64,000 nt of DNA, taken from contig JBBMNZ010000013.1 in assembly GCA_037954325.1 (NCBI GenBank), positions 8,552,501-8,616,500 of the forward strand. The letters are read 5' to 3'. Origin of the DNA: Fistularia commersonii. Lineage: Eukaryota > Chordata > Actinopteri > Syngnathiformes > Fistulariidae. This document shows positions 1 to 13,529 of the stretch, piece after piece. A program made the position numbers and the translations under genes. The notes beneath the pieces are model-generated. The model worked only from the letters and a program-made list of their open reading frames with translations. It was not told the origin of the DNA and searched no databases. Within the stretch, counting starts at the first letter, position 1; every line of letters starts with the position of its first letter.

Positions 1-1649
1 AAACACCCACTGTGTAGAGCACTGCATTACTTTATCATTACACTATCAGAATCAAGAACCCACATCTTTCAGCAAGAAGAGAGGCAGAACAATAATTGAA
101 ATAGTATTTCTTTCTCTATCAGTCACTGCAAACCCAATTGTTGCAAGTAGTCCCCTTTAAGCTTCAATGTATCAGAGGAGCATAAAAAGCAGAGCTTGGA
201 GAATACATTCAAAGTGGAACTGCAGCTATTACTGTAAATCTGATCGCAAAAATAAAATACAATGATTAAAAAAGCACTATATAACAAGGTCCATGTTGTT
301 AAATGCAAAAATGACATTTCTTCATTAAAATAAACCCGTTAAATTTGCTGCACTGGAGTGAATTATACCTTCCATTTGAAACTTAATATTATCTTAATAC
401 ACCTGTTAAAAAATATGAAAAATAAAAATAAACAAAAATTAAAATTAAACATTGATTTTCAGTTAATGATCATAGGAGAGACGTTTATAGACTTTACTCC
501 TTTAGTTTACACCCATGGCCCTTTAACATGCACAACAACAATACAATTACTTTTTGTTGTTGAAAAAAGTAGTCAGAACATTTGGATGATTGATATTTGA
601 TATTACTCCTTTATTGATTTAGCCAGCTGGGAAAGTTTGGAAAGTATTTGTGTGCTAGTTGTCATCTGTTCATTTTATATAAAGGCAAACTGGTGAATTT
701 TAATTTTATCAAGCAGATGCCTGATGAATATTGTGGGAAGAGATTTGAAGATTCTGTCAGCCAACAGATCTACCATTCAGCGGTATAATGCTCAGTGTTT
801 TATGAGAAAAGTCTATATTTTTTAAAACGTGATAGGCTTCAGCTTGTTGGTGAATTGTTTGCCAGTTTATGCCATCAGAAGACAGCATTTTTAAAGAGGT
901 TGTCTAAAGGTAGAAGTTTGATGCTTTAGTTCATCATCACTTAACCACTGATTATTTATATTTCATTTCTTTACTTCTTCTTGTTATTACTCCGCAGCAA
1001 ACAAGCAAACACATTGTGGTTTTTGGATTTTTTTTTTTTGCCAAAAGAGCTGCAATTCACAACCTTAGAAAAAATTGCATTTTAGGAGGCTGGGAGAACA
1101 ATGAAAAATAAAAAGTGTTTTTTGTGAAATAACATGACAAAAGACACCTTTTGAGTATAATTGCACCTGCTTGAATACATGGGGACAGTTTCATCCAAAA
1201 CTTTGCAAAAAGGACAAAAAACTTGGGGCAAAATGCATCTCCCATCAGAGTTTCCTTGAACTGAGAGCGATTGGCTTCCCATTGAGATTTCTCTGTTTCA
1301 ATCTTTAGGTAGGCAAAAGCCCTTTTTTTCAACCACACATCAATCTGTCACAACAATTGGACAAACAGCAGCCATTTCTATTTGAGGAGGAAGATTACTG
1401 CTATGAAAGATCCACATACACGCACACACATGTGCAGATAGAGAAGGAGACAAAGTCATGTGAGGGAAAAGGAGGACAGACACTAACAAAAGAAAATCTA
1501 CAGATTTTTGGAACACTGAATATAATGTTTTATGCTTGCATTGATTTCTATGGTTTCTTTACCTGCCTCTCAAAGAGGTGACATCTTTCCAAGTAACAGC
1601 AGACCATACAGGAAACTGCAAGTGCGTTAACAAAGAAGTCTTATTGAAA

Positions 1650-1795
1650 TCTTCTTGTAGTGGCAACTCAACTTGGATTTATTCACTTGAAGGCGTTTCA
1701 CCCCTCATTCGAGAGGCTTCTTCAGTTCTACTGACCTATGGAGAGTATCCGAATTTAACTGCCAGGGTTTTGGGCAGGTCAAGGTTATAATGGCT
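1650..1795 (+). repeat. Left terminal arm of the PLE
   Basis: Starting CTTCTTGTAGTGGCAACTC and including GTTTCACCCCTCATTCGAGA, this arm matches the reverse complement of the right arm with modest divergence through TGCCAGGGTTTTGGGC to ATAATGGCT. The match stops where reverse-transcriptase sequence starts, so the arm is fused directly to the coding region and the usual longer 5' region is missing. Confidence 0.8.
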
Positions 1796-2610
1796 ACAGC
1801 ATTTGGAAAAGGATCCGGCCAAGACAAATTACTTTATTATCGACTGTACCCAGGAGATACCATGCCTTGCCATTACGGACTCCCCAAGAATCATAAGGAG
1901 GGAGCTGCTCTCATTGCCAAATGCGTGGTTAAGATTTTGTCACCTTTGGTTGGCAACACTACACACCATATTCCAGAATTAACATACATACAATGTCATA
2001 CAATGTAACCTCACTGTTCATTTGTTATCCCCACATCGGATGCAATCATAGCAGAGAGGGAACGTCTTGTTAAGGACAACACCTTAATAAACAAGAAATC
2101 TCATCACGGATCACACGGCTCTGCACCCTACTTGACCTTTGTCTACAAACCACCTATTTCCAGTTCAACAGCGGTTTCTACAGGCAAAAAAACAGCTGCG
2201 AAATGGGCTTGTCTGTATCCCCATAGTGGCAAACTTATACATGGAATTGAGAGCAAGGCCATCACTCTGTTCAGAGGAATACCACCAAGCCACTGGGTCA
2301 CGTATGTATGACCCATGGGTCAAGATCAAGAAGAATGAGGTAGAAGCCTTCACCACTTTCCTCAAGATGATCAACGCCCACATCAAATTCACAAGGGAGG
2401 ACATCACTGCTGAACAACTCCCCTTATTCGACTGTTGTGTTCACATCCAACAGGCACATCAAGATGTACAGGAAACCAAAACACACCAGCCAGTATTTAC
2501 TTTTCGACTCACACCACCCCCTTGAGCACAAACTGAGAGTAATCAGAACTCTACATCGCCGGGCCAGGATCATCCTATCAACCGCAGAAGGCAGCAAGCC
2601 CTGAGATCCT
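1795..2610 (+). pseudogene. PLE reverse transcriptase fragment
   Basis: The reading starts ATAFGKGSGQDKLLYYRLYP and passes through YGLPKNHKEGAA, then skips a block of about twenty residues usually found between the KEGAP and ILSPLVGN motifs. After a shift it resumes around the FQFNSGFYRQ segment, the VANLYME segment (2220-2250), WVKIKKNEVEAF (2318-2353) and FTREDITAEQLPLFDC (2390-2437). The VANLYME and WVKIK stretches flank where the catalytic palm motif should be; an intact YVDD-type motif is not visible between them. At least three frame changes are needed to follow the protein, so this is a relic. Confidence 0.8.
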
Positions 2611-3200
2611 GTGGCTACCCTAATTGGGCCTTTGCCAAATCAGAGACCACCACACGCAGGAACATAGAACAGGAGGAAGACAACAACAAATGAAAGAACA
2701 TCACATATGTTGCTGGTGCTTCTGGGAAACTCCAAAGTGTGTTCAACAAACACCATATACTGGTACATTTCAAACCCCACAACACCCTCAGACAAAAACT
2801 GGTGCACTCTAAGGACAAAACGCCCAGACATAAGATGGTGAATGTGCTGAATGCTGTCACTTGCACTAAGTGGTGATGTCTACATCATTAGAGACCAAAC
2901 AACCACTGCACAAATGGATGGCCCAACAGAGGAGAGCCTCCACTTCAGTACAGGACGCCGCGGTCCCCCTACACCTGAAGGACAAGGGCTAATCTTTTGA
3001 AGACAGCAATGTTTGTGTCCTGGCCAGAGAAAACGGATGGTTCAAGAGATGAGTCAAGGAAGCCATCTTTGTCAAAACAGAAAAAACATCTCTGAACAGA
3101 GGAGGGGGGCTCAGACAAAACCTTTCACAAATTTGTGACGACACACTGGGTCCAATACCTAGAAACAGACCAAGCCCATCTGCACCCTCCAAATAACCAG
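2611..3200 (+). pseudogene. PLE linker and GIY-YIG endonuclease remnant
   Basis: Downstream of the reverse transcriptase, the sequence reads CGYPNWAFAKSET, ITYVAGASGKLQSVFNKHHI, FKPHNTLRQKLVHSKDKTP and MVNVLNAVTCT in broken frames. This matches the PLE region leading into the GIY-YIG nuclease. The YIG part has decayed to a YIIRD-like reading near 2880-2895, and the downstream HLKDKGH-type segment is frameshifted. Function is lost. Confidence 0.65.
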
Positions 3201-3414
3201 TAAAGATTCACCACCAGAACCAGCCCCCGGTAACTTCCACATGAGCCTCAGTTCATGTGATCCTACAGATTTCACTCTTTTGTTTAGCTTTTCACATCCG
3301 ATCCAGGTAATCCCACAAAAGTTGCTCTTTTGTTTCCAACGAATGACACTCCCACTAACATAACAACCCCCTTGGACTTAGTTTCTGCCGATCAACTCTT
3401 ACATTTACATAACA

Positions 3415-3565
3415 AGCCACCATAACCTAGGCCCGCCCAAAACCCTGGCAGTTACAGTACATTCAGGAACTCCCGTAAGGTCAATAGAACTGAAGGAGCC
3501 TCTTGAATGAGGGGTGAAACATCCCCAAGTGAAGAAATTCAAGTTCAGTTGCCACAAGAAGAAGA
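3415..3565 (-). repeat. Right terminal arm of the PLE, inverted relative to the left arm
   Basis: Read on the minus strand, it runs from CTTCTTGTGGCAACTGAAC through GTTTCACCCCTCATTCAAG to the GGGCGGGCCTAGGTTATGG segment. It is the inverted counterpart of 1650-1795. Sequence at 3210-3414 continues the element's terminal region beyond the part kept on the left side. Confidence 0.8.
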
Positions 3566-4084
3566 TCTCGACAAGCATTCTCCATGACCTTCATGACTGA
3601 GAACCACTACAGACAGATTAACAAAGAAGAGATGGTATTCCTTGTTGCAGCTGGGAGATGTTGGCATACCCAAACTTAATTAGAATTCCTGCTGGTACAG
3701 TTTTGAAAAATGTTTCTAATGAAATAATGGTTCAGGCAGATGGAGGTGGAAGTGCATAAAACACACTAACTGTCTTACTTACATATACACAGGGGAAAAT
3801 ATGTCACATAAGTGATCAAGCAAAGCAGAAAGAAACAGCTTGGTGCAACGCTTTGAGGAAATCCCCAATACTGCTTCTGTTTCCAACACATTCACATGTT
3901 GATCCCTGCCACGAGGGAGAGGCTGTGAATAAGGCAAGGGTAATAGCAGGAGAGGAGGAGAGGACACCAAGACTACTAAACAGCTAAAGCACCAGCCTTA
4001 AATGGGCACTGTCAACTTCAACCTTCTCCTGACTGTTTGGAGGGCCTCCAGTGAGATGCCATTTCATCTCATGATAGACAATGG

Positions 4085-4260
4085 AACCAACTTTTCCTGG
4101 GTGGATTCCCCCAAAGAGATTACATATCATAATGGCTTTTGTGTCGCTGTCATCTTTTGCTAATTACGCAGAGTTACATCATGATAAGGCTCTTTGATCG
4201 ATCAATGGCTAAGAAACTGACACTCATCTATCAAAAGCTTTAAGATAGATACTTAGGTGA
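4085..4260. promoter_or_regulatory. Candidate conserved non-coding element (weak)
   Basis: The stretch has few simple repeats, balanced composition, and packed motif-like words: GCTAATTACG (homeodomain-type core), CTTTGATCGATCAATGG (TCF/LEF-type plus palindromic ATCGAT) and GATAAG. There is no open frame. This is a composition-based guess and cannot be confirmed without alignment. Confidence 0.2.
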
Positions 4261-7195
4261 ATTGCCTCTCAGTAGTTAGTATAAACATAAGAAGGGCTTT
4301 TTAAGGATTATGTTATGTTTATAAAATACACCTTTGCGGGTATCAGACTCTGGGTCAATGTCTAAACACAGCACTCAGAATAATAAGATTCAGATAATCA
4401 CCAATGGTGCTCTTAAATAGCTGGAAGGACACCTGATGCATAATAAAACAGAGTTGGAGCTGGATACATAGCGCATGGTATTTCTAAATGACACGCTCAT
4501 CGTCTTCTATATCAAACAAATGTGTTAAGGGAATGATAAGTCTGAAAAGTCACTCCTCTGTTTCCCCCTCTCAGTTGTACTGCACTTCATATATTCGTGA
4601 GTGAGGTCATAATGAAGGTGATCAAATCTCAACTGAACATGTTTTGTTTGCATTACTGTCAAAAGTAAGAGCATCTGTAGCAGAAGTGGCAACAACCACA
4701 ACCTTCTATCACCTCTTTTCATCTTCCCCACATCTCCCCGCCTCCTCCTCTGCCAGCCTCCAAGCTACAGAGTAATAGAACTCCCAACACAGAAACAAGA
4801 TATGGTGTATAAATGGGATGCAGAGGGAGAGAAGCTATTTCTTCCTGCTGAAAGTTATGGGGCAGGTATCGTAAAACTACAGTTGTGGCAAACACAGCTC
4901 CTCGTTCAGTGGTAAGAGTAATCACCCCAAACAAGTACCAGGGGAGGGAAAAAGTTCAGCTGAAGAGAAAAGAGTGTTCAGTTGAGGAAGACTTCAAAAA
5001 AACAGGGTGGGGTGGGGATGCAAGAAACTCTGATTCAGAGGAAGTAAGCTTGAAATGCAGAGCAACACTTCTATTATAGAATATTCATGGATTAAATACG
5101 ATCTACTATTTTCTGTTCATGCATTATATACTATTTGTCTAATCAATTTATTGTGTTTGTCTATTTTTAACATAAAAGTACTCCAATGGACCGGTTTACA
5201 GTGACAAACATATGAAAAACTTGTGTTTTCCTCCGGAAAACCTGTTAAACCTTTCCCTGTGAGAAAAAAAAAATAGTATTTCTAAAAATAAACTATTGTG
5301 TATCACATAGTCTGCGGAAATTTATTTCGTGCCAAATAGTCAGTAGACACTATGATCAGACCACACTCTGTGCCACAGCATTGTTTTGGGTAAGGGCATG
5401 TAGGTGAGCGCATTTCTTGCAATGTATATCAGGAAGCACGATAGAAAAGTAGGCTACATTTATGCACAGCATATTGGCCTTGATGCAATGAGAAAAAGAA
5501 ATGTACTAAGTGTGGCTGGAAGCAAAAAAGCAACCCTGATGTCATTTGAGTGACAGTGCACAGCCCAGTTTTTGATAAAGGGAGTCTGGAATTTAAATGG
5601 GAGGGAAAGTCATGAGAGGCTGTTAGGAGAAAGAGAGCCTGTATTCACTATCTGGGTCAGTTGCCTGTATCACCAAGTGTTCATATCAAAGTATCCACTG
5701 AGATAGAGTGGCGATAAAGACATAGAAAGATTAACCACATCCTCTGCTGTCGGAACTGATTACATGTGCTATGGCCACCATGCTTTCTACAAACCGCTCC
5801 TCATTACCATTTATCTCAACAGGCTGTCAGTTATGGCCACGTTTGGCTCCATATTCAGTATACAAGTTTACTGAGACGAAGGTGAGTTTGTATATATGCG
5901 TGCAAAGTCTAAATGCTGGGACAATTTGTGTCCATCTCAAGTTATGTGCTTTTTGTCTGGTTTGCAATCTTGGCCCCATGGGCATTTTACAGTTACAAGA
6001 TGCAAACTTTTCATTGTAAACACTGAATATAATGTCAGTAATATGGGCAGTTCAAAGAGAAAGGTATGAAAGACAAAGCAGCAAGAAAGACAAACAGGTT
6101 TCTAAAGTATAAGGAAGCAGAATGGGAGAATTTCAGAATCTTGCCTCAGCATGTTTATCCAGGCTTGTCTTACCTCTGTCGTGCCGTTCTGTCTACTATG
6201 GCATATAGAGAAAACACACCATACCACATTCAGCCCCGGATTGAAGCCCTCAGACTCTCATATCCTTGGCTTTTGCACAGTTCCATCATAGTTAGGGAAT
6301 ATGTATTTGAAACAGCACAGTTAAAACTGGAGTGTTTCATCGTGAGTGCACTTTGGCTTAAAACTGTGGTTCGTTTTATGAGGACACAGTAAGAGCAAGA
6401 TTATGTACTGGCCTAATAAGCAAAGCTATTAAGGTAAAATCATAACGTGACACAATGACACAAGTCATTCTGGGAAGAAAAGTCAATGACGGGAAATGTT
6501 CCTGATATTCTGAGAGAAATTGGATATATCAATGATAAATCATAAACTCCTTTGTTTTAGTGTGAAATCTATGTTGTAATTTCCTCTTTAAAAAGATTCT
6601 ACTTTGTCAATTTCCTAAATGGTAAACACAGCTTAATTTTTAAAAGTTATGCTACATTTTTCAGTTATAAATACAACCTAATAGATTTATGGCGGCACTG
6701 ATTTCGACCTCTAAGTCTTGAAATCTTAAAATATCTCTGCTGAATTCATCAGAAGAATGTCTCTTGGCATTCTCAGATGCAGTGGAGGTAGACACAGCCA
6801 AATGAACAGTTATATGAAAACATTTTTTGCGATCAAACACTGCCTGAGGCAAAACTCCCATTCATGACTGTCCTGTCAGGGGTCATGTAACAGAAGACAG
6901 GTTTCAACCCAAGTATAACCATGGAAGAAGGCAAATGTCCACAAGAGAAAATTGAAGCTGAGTTTTTTTTTTTTTTTTAACTTTTCTTAAAATCTGATAA
7001 AGTCTCAATTTTGACCCCCTCCAAAAAACAGTTAGACAGCCTTCATAATCTTAGAAGTCTTGTTTTATGACAAAGTAATATATATTTGTAAATTTTGCTG
7101 AAAATTCGGATCATTTCACACAATCTTTCAGCACTGAGTCCTGTTAGATTTAACCTGAAACATATGGTTGGTTTTATAAATCAAAATATATACTA

Positions 7196-7520
7196 TTGAC
7201 GGAAGTTTTTCGATTTGCTGCTTTACCAGCAGCTCAACACGTTGGCTACAAGGCATGCAGGAGCCACAGAGAGCACAGATGGAGCTGGTGGCAAAATCCT
7301 GTGTTTCTCAGGCCTGAGCCAGGAGAGAGAGTAATCCATCAGGCCAAGGCACGCTGGTGCCTAGGGGGGCCAGTCACTGATCCTATAAGACTGATTGGGC
7401 CTCTGCGGGAGGCCAACCACCCTGACTACATTGACATCAGTGTCTGACTTGCTCCAGTGAGGCTTGATCTGAGCTGGACCGAGCCAAAGCAGTGACCTGC
7501 TTCTGTTTGGATAAATGTGG
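7196..7520. other. GC-richer island of unknown nature
   Basis: Within AT-rich intron, this stretch is distinctly richer in G and C. It has words such as GGTGCCTAGGGGGGCCAGTC and CTGATTGGGCCTCTGCGGGA. An 83-residue plus-strand frame (7196-7447, ending NHPDYIDISV) crosses it, but I recognise no family, clear splice sites or start context. It could be an old repeat, a non-coding element or a stray exon. Confidence 0.25.
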
Positions 7521-8769
7521 AAGAAGCTGCAGTATCGAAATCGCGGATATGTATGAAATCTATTTCATAAATTCTGAGCTTTGAAAAATATGCACAGAAT
7601 CAAGTTTGCAATAATTAAAATGTTTCAGGAACAACAATCCATTGATCATCCCTCTTTTAAACAACTAACATCTGTCAAGACCATGGCCATATCATCCAGA
7701 AAATGGATGGGACCTGCGGCAGCCAGGGCACGTCATATGATTGACAGGTGAAAGAGTATACAGAGAGATAGTTAGACAAATGGACACAAAGATATAGTTT
7801 GACAGACAGATGGATGTGTAAATGGATGGATTGACAACCATTATAAGGTAAAAAGACTGATGGATAACCAAACAAATATGGGCGGAGGAGATAAAAAAAA
7901 AGAAACAAACACTTGCCTACTGATAACAAATGATAGAAAGCCAAACAGCCTGAAAAACACAGATGAATTGTGTTGATACACCAAGAGGTGGGGCGAGATC
8001 GATAGATTGCTTTATTCTATTGGCTCCGCAAAATGGAGATTTGACATGGCTGGTGTAGGTGATCTGTTTCTGATGGCATCAAGTGGGATTTTTAAAGATG
8101 GCAAGATAGTGGCATGTTTCAATCTTGGAGATTCCTAATGCAGTCTATGTTAGCCAATACGCCACCTTGAGTGCTGTCAACACTTCTGAGCATTTTCAAC
8201 AAGGCTGTGTGTCTGATAGATAATGTCCTTTGAATTAATCTCCCCACCTCCCCACCCTCCAGAAGATCTAAATTAGAGAGAAGCGTGCTATGTGGAGTTA
8301 GGGGTTGATTAATCATGTCTATGTAGGGGCCGTGCATCTCAAAATGGATAAAAAAAAGTAGGATTTTTTTCTTCTGCTCACATTTGAGCATAACAAAATG
8401 GATGCCCTGACAACCCAATGCCTCATTACTGCTGCTTGTGTTTACCATGTCAAAATGGAAGACAAGGGTATGTGAAGTACAGAGGCAAAGGCTCTCCTAG
8501 AAAGAAAGGTGGCTTCTCCATGTGACTGCTTGAGGGACATGGGGGTACACCACTACAGCCTTGATGATTGTTGCAGGGCTTATAATAGACAGGAAAGGCC
8601 CAGAAAGCATGCCCTTTTAAGGTGCTGCATCTTTCTCTGTCTGACAGCTTACAGGGCCTAGGCTCCTCAATGACACCTTCACAGTGCGCTCAGGATGACA
8701 CGCAAACACATGCACTCACAGGTGCGTAATACCCAGAAACGTATTCTCGGAAACACAAATAAGTTTGGC

Positions 8770-8816
8770 AGTGCATGCAAAAACACACAAACACACACAC
8801 ACAAACACATTCACAC
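8770..8816 (+). repeat. Short (CA)n/CAAA low-complexity tract
   Basis: CAAAAACACACAAACACACA-type sequence; degenerate. Confidence 0.75.
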
Positions 8817-11800
8817 TAATCCATTTGCTATGTGGAGATAATACCTGACAGGTAGAATCTCAGCATCATGCTGACAGTATTAATACGTATAAAACAAGTC
8901 AGGCTATAAAAACATCCAGCATTCCCTCCTTTAAGAGGGTTGTGGAAACAGATATGTGGCATGGTAAGAAGGCAGAACAACTCCCTCCCTGTAAACAAAA
9001 TATAGTTAAACCTCTATCTCTAGAATTGGTGCAAGATTTCTATCAACGAAGGTACACGGTAGATGGGTGGGGAAACAAGCAGTGGTGACCAATATTCAAC
9101 AAGTACCTCTCTCCAGGTTTACAAAAAAGGAGATTTGTCTCCTTCAGTTTAAATCATTATTTTCCTGCTGTTTTGATTGTCAGACTTTGGCCTACCATCT
9201 AAAGAAATCCTTTATTATCAAGCAACCAGAAGAAAGTATTCTGATTGATCAATGTGTGCGGAAAAAAACAAAATTGCCACCATTTCAATTCCCTTCTTTG
9301 TTTCTAAATTTCTGAATTATTGTTTCGTCCATTTTTTCTTCTTCATAGCAGAGAGACTGGAAGAGAAGAGAAGAATTGCAGAAGACCAAATACTGTATGT
9401 CCTCTGTCTGAATACAGGGGGTTTTATGTTTTAAAAAGAAGATAACATCAGTTATTTTAAATATAAACTTTCCAAAGAAGTCAGTTTAAGAAATACTGCC
9501 TTACTGTATCCTGACTGCATAGTGATAAAAATCTTGGGGCTAAGTAAATATAGGGTGAAGCCAACAATAAAGCATCTATGTAAATTAAGGTTATGGGAAA
9601 GATGACCTAATTATTTTTGGGGCGGCACAATGAATTTCCAGATTTCTGGGACATTTCAGTATAGGACATTGTTGAATCGCAAAATGTCTTTCTAATGAAA
9701 TTTCATTTTAAACCTTGTGAAATGAATGCATATTCAGATTTGAATGCAATCTAGTGACAATATCTATTCAGTCGTGTATTTGGATAACGGTGATGTGTGA
9801 CTGGCCTTGGCGGTCCAAGGCTCCTCTAGGTTTTGCTGTTTCTGTACTTGATGCCTGAGAGGGCAACATGCTAACCCAATGAAACCAAATGAAAAGTTTT
9901 TTTCACCTTTTCACTTCAGATGAGAGAATGACCACTCGAGTCAGCCTTTTGTATTTTTCTTCTCCCTCTGATCACTATTAATGGCAATGTGAATGTGATG
10001 GTGCACATTACAATTTTTGATGTGTCCGACTGCGTGAACCCAGAATCTGATCAGATTTTGGTACTAAAATCATTATTTTGCCATGACTGGTTGAATATAA
10101 TTATTGTTTTATGAACACATCATGATACAAATTAATTAAAAGTTAATGAAAAAGAAACAAACAACAAATTATATAAGTGGGAAGAGTAAAATGATCATTT
10201 AGCTTTCTCTAATTTCATGATTGTAATGCTTTCAATCTGCTGTTGAGTAGAACCAGCCTCTGGTTAGGATGGTATAAAACCAAGTCACAGATTTATCATA
10301 GACAGCTAAGTTCAATTACTGGAATACTTTCCCCCCCCAAGCCACAATCCAATCTCAGTATTCTTAAGACCCCCTCACAACTGAAGCCCTATCCTTGTGA
10401 ATAAAACATGACGTTGTGTGTTATTTATTATTTCCACTTTTTACACATGGCAGTGAACAGTGAGAGTGTTGGTGAAGATCATAGGACGGCTTTGCGAGCG
10501 AGCAACCTCAGTCTTCTCTCAATGCCTTCACCATCAAATCCATTTGGCAATGTGAAAATACTCCTTTCCATTCACATGGGGGTTGCAGGGTGAACGTGCC
10601 TTCAGAAAGACTTTTCACTTTTCTTTTATTATGAATGATTCATATTTAGAGATGCTCCCTGATGTACATAAAACACCACAGCTCATCCTGTGATGGCCTA
10701 CACTTTGCTACCTTCATGTTTTGCCTTGTGTATTGCCTTTGTGGCTGTCATAATGGATTCTGGTGTACAAGTGTTTGGTGGACACAAAACATGATGAACT
10801 AACATCTACAGCGGTATCTGTGATGCAGCTTTTTGTAATAATTAAAATGAACAGTAAATAAAGTTTTCATTTAAAATACGTTTCTTAAAAAAATCTTAAA
10901 GGAATATAATGAAATTAGGTTTTTATAGGGTGGTTTGTAAATCTTTAAATCTTTATAGGATGCTTTGTAAATTAAAAAAAAAAAGTATCCTAGTATTCTT
11001 CTGATTCTGATTTACACCGTGGACTAAACTGCTTTTTTGATGAGGCAAAATTCTTTTTTTCTTACTTAAATTTAGAATCTCTGTCAATAGGAGGTCTAAA
11101 ATGTCTCGTATAATTGTTTTTGCATACATTAACAATTTTGGGGAGACAAATTACACCATCGGCTCATAGGTACAAGATGTTGCATGTATGTTGGTTTCTC
11201 AGATTGTAGGTTTATTTAATCCCCTACAGGATGAGTACACATACCCGCAGACCAGACATCTCAAGCGACAATGGATTCTGGTTGGATGAAAAATTTATCT
11301 GCCTGCTTCACTTATTCATTGAGGAGGAAGATTTTTCTGAAGGGATGCCCTCAAGAGACGTGGTGCTCACATGCCAGGCGGTCTGCTGCCACTTTTACCC
11401 ACAAGGTTTTCAATAAAACAAGCAAACAACACAATTCCAACACCTATAAATAAATGAATGCTCCCGAATAAAGTGCTGTACATACAGTCCGTCACTGAGG
11501 TCACTCATCACATTTTAATGGAACCCTGTCCTGGCCAAAGTTATTTCAGTTCTCTTTTCCTCTCTCCTGCATACTCTCATGGACTTTCAGCAGAATGACA
11601 GAGCAATGTCACCGGAAGGTGTTGAAGAAAGGGGCCTCGTATTCTGCCTTTTTAAATCAAACTGTTGTTCTGGATACATATGTTTTAAGCATTGTATCTG
11701 AATTTAATTAAGTTAGTTATTTATTTATACCTATATTAAAGACTATATTTTTCTGTATTTAATTTCTGTTACATTTTGTAATCCTACTTTTCTCTTGTGT

Positions 11801-12785
11801 AGCATGTCTTGTTTGAACACCTACTGTGTTTGCCCTCCTCCTATGTGATCACCTGTGTCTTGTCAGTTAATCAGTCCCCTCAGCACTTCTGGTCCCGAGT
11901 GTTTCGACCTAATCAGCTCCCTACCTGGCTTGTGTTGTGCGCCTATCTCTTATTAAGTAATTAATAGGGTTGTAGTTCAGCTCTTTCTCTAATGTCAATC
12001 TTGCCTACCTTTTTGGTGGTGTTGGTGGGATTCTTCAGGTGAGCCAAGAAGTTCAACTTCTTTGTTCTGCTTCCTAGTTTTTATTTGCTTTTTTTTTGTT
12101 AATGTAATCAACATTCCATATGGCTACCTGCCTCTAAAAATTCTGATTTCAACATAAGATTGCTGAAATACAGCTACATTTTTCATTTACAAGTCAATCA
12201 ATGTGCACTTCCCCCTGCGACCTCTCTCCTTTGTCATTCGTCATTTCTTTCAGCAAACCACATACAAATAAAGGAATTTACATGCAAGCACATTGAAACT
12301 CCTTCAGTTTCCTCCAAGTTAAAGTCTTTCTGGAGATATTTCGTTCACAGCAGTTTGCGCAAGCAGATCAGTGGCGTGCCAGATGCTTGGGCGTCTGTGA
12401 ACGTGGCACTATTGTTAGCTAGTTTTGATGAGACTTACATGGCAGAAAAACCATCAAATAAGACATACTACTGAGAATACCAAACGGGATCACAACTTAT
12501 CCACACACCTGTGTCTAAGCAGCTCTGTTACTTCTCGGCATCTAGACTAACACATACGCAGATGCACAAAATTGCCCCTCATGCGGTTTATAGCGGCTTG
12601 TACATGATTCTGGTTTGAGAGGTCCTGGAGTTCAAAGGGTCAATTTTAATAAGCTTGCTCAAAAACTAATCCATGAAAAAGCAAAACTCAAGCATGTATT
12701 TTCTAGAGCAGTGCACTCTAAAGCTATCTTCTGTTCTAATTGAGAGACTATTACCTGTGTTTTGAAGGCTTTTTACTTATCTTAA

Positions 12786-12845
12786 TTTCTGGACTATAAG
12801 TCCCTCCGGAGTATAAGTCACACCAGCCAAAAAATGGATAATGAA
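12786..12845 (+). repeat. GGACTATAAGT-type terminal module
   Basis: The module contains TTTCTGGACTATAAGTCCC, GGAGTATAAGTCACACC and CAGCCAAAAAATGG. The same words recur at 13043, 14143 and, inverted, at 22706. It directly abuts pogo-like copy 1 and may be the true outer end of that element. Confidence 0.55.
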
Positions 12846-13042
12846 GATGAGAGCTATCAGCCCCCGCCACCTCAGACAGTAAACCAATAACGTCAAACAC
12901 ATAAATTGAACTGGAGTAAGCTGCTCTGAGCTCATTTTAGTACATGACATGCCCCCTTTCTTTATCCATTGTACATAAGTCTGACTTGTTAAGTTTTCTG
13001 AGAAATTAGATATAAATCAGATATACATTTATAAGGATGATA

Positions 13043-13140
13043 CCTTATTTTTCGGACTATAAGTCGCATCAGCCAAAAACTGCATAATGAAGAAGAAAAA
13101 AACATAAATAAGTCGCACTGGAGTATAAGACACATTTTGG
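13043..13140 (+). repeat. GGACTATAAGT-type module inside pogo-like copy 1
   Basis: It contains ATTTTTCGGACTATAAGTCG, CAGCCAAAAACTGCATAATG and AAGTCGCACTGGAGTATAAG. The equivalent module is present, inverted, in copy 2 at 22590-22706, so it was already part of the ancestral element when the two copies formed. Confidence 0.6.
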
Positions 13141-13529
13141 CGGGGGGGAGGGGGAGGTTATTTGATAAAATTAGAGACTGAGAATAGACATTTCACCTTG
13201 AAGGGCTGGTTACGGTGTAATGTCCGAGCGGACGTGCCCAATGATGACGATTTGCTGGTTAAACCTCATCTTTATTAGAACATTTATAACAGTTAAGCAA
13301 CTGCGGCGCCACTTAATCTTCTCCGTCTCAGTGCTCTTTCTCCTCCCACCCCGCCCCATCACTCTCATTTATCCCAAAACACATTCACAACCAGTAGGAA
13401 ATCACGGAACTCTGAACATTCCTCTAAACAGTACCGCAGGGTTGTTAAAATAGTAATAACAATAGAATAGAGAACAACAGGCTAAATTCTCCATCTCACT
13501 CCAAATCACTAAAACCATTGAAATTATTA

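Larger units (their letters stand above)
1650..3565 (+). mobile_element. Decayed Penelope-like retroelement (PLE) with inverted terminal arms
   Basis: A broken coding region with Penelope-type reverse transcriptase and endonuclease similarity is flanked by terminal arms in opposite orientation: 1650-1795, and the reverse complement of 3415-3565. Recognisable peptides, in order, are YGLPKNHKEGA, ILSPLVGNTTHHI, KFTREDITAEQLPLFDC, then further on VFNKHHI and HFKPHNTLRQKLVHSKDKTP. These follow the order of teleost PLEs, where the reverse transcriptase is followed by a GIY-YIG endonuclease. Many stops, frameshifts and deletions are present, so it cannot be active. Its sense strand is opposite to the host formin gene. 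I infer the element type from protein similarity and layout; a subfamily name would need a library search. Confidence 0.85.

Noticed and set aside
11780..11990. Stretch reminiscent of a retroelement (CACCTGTGTCTTGTCAGTTA)
   Set aside because: No terminal repeats, coding sequence or second copy in the window to support it.
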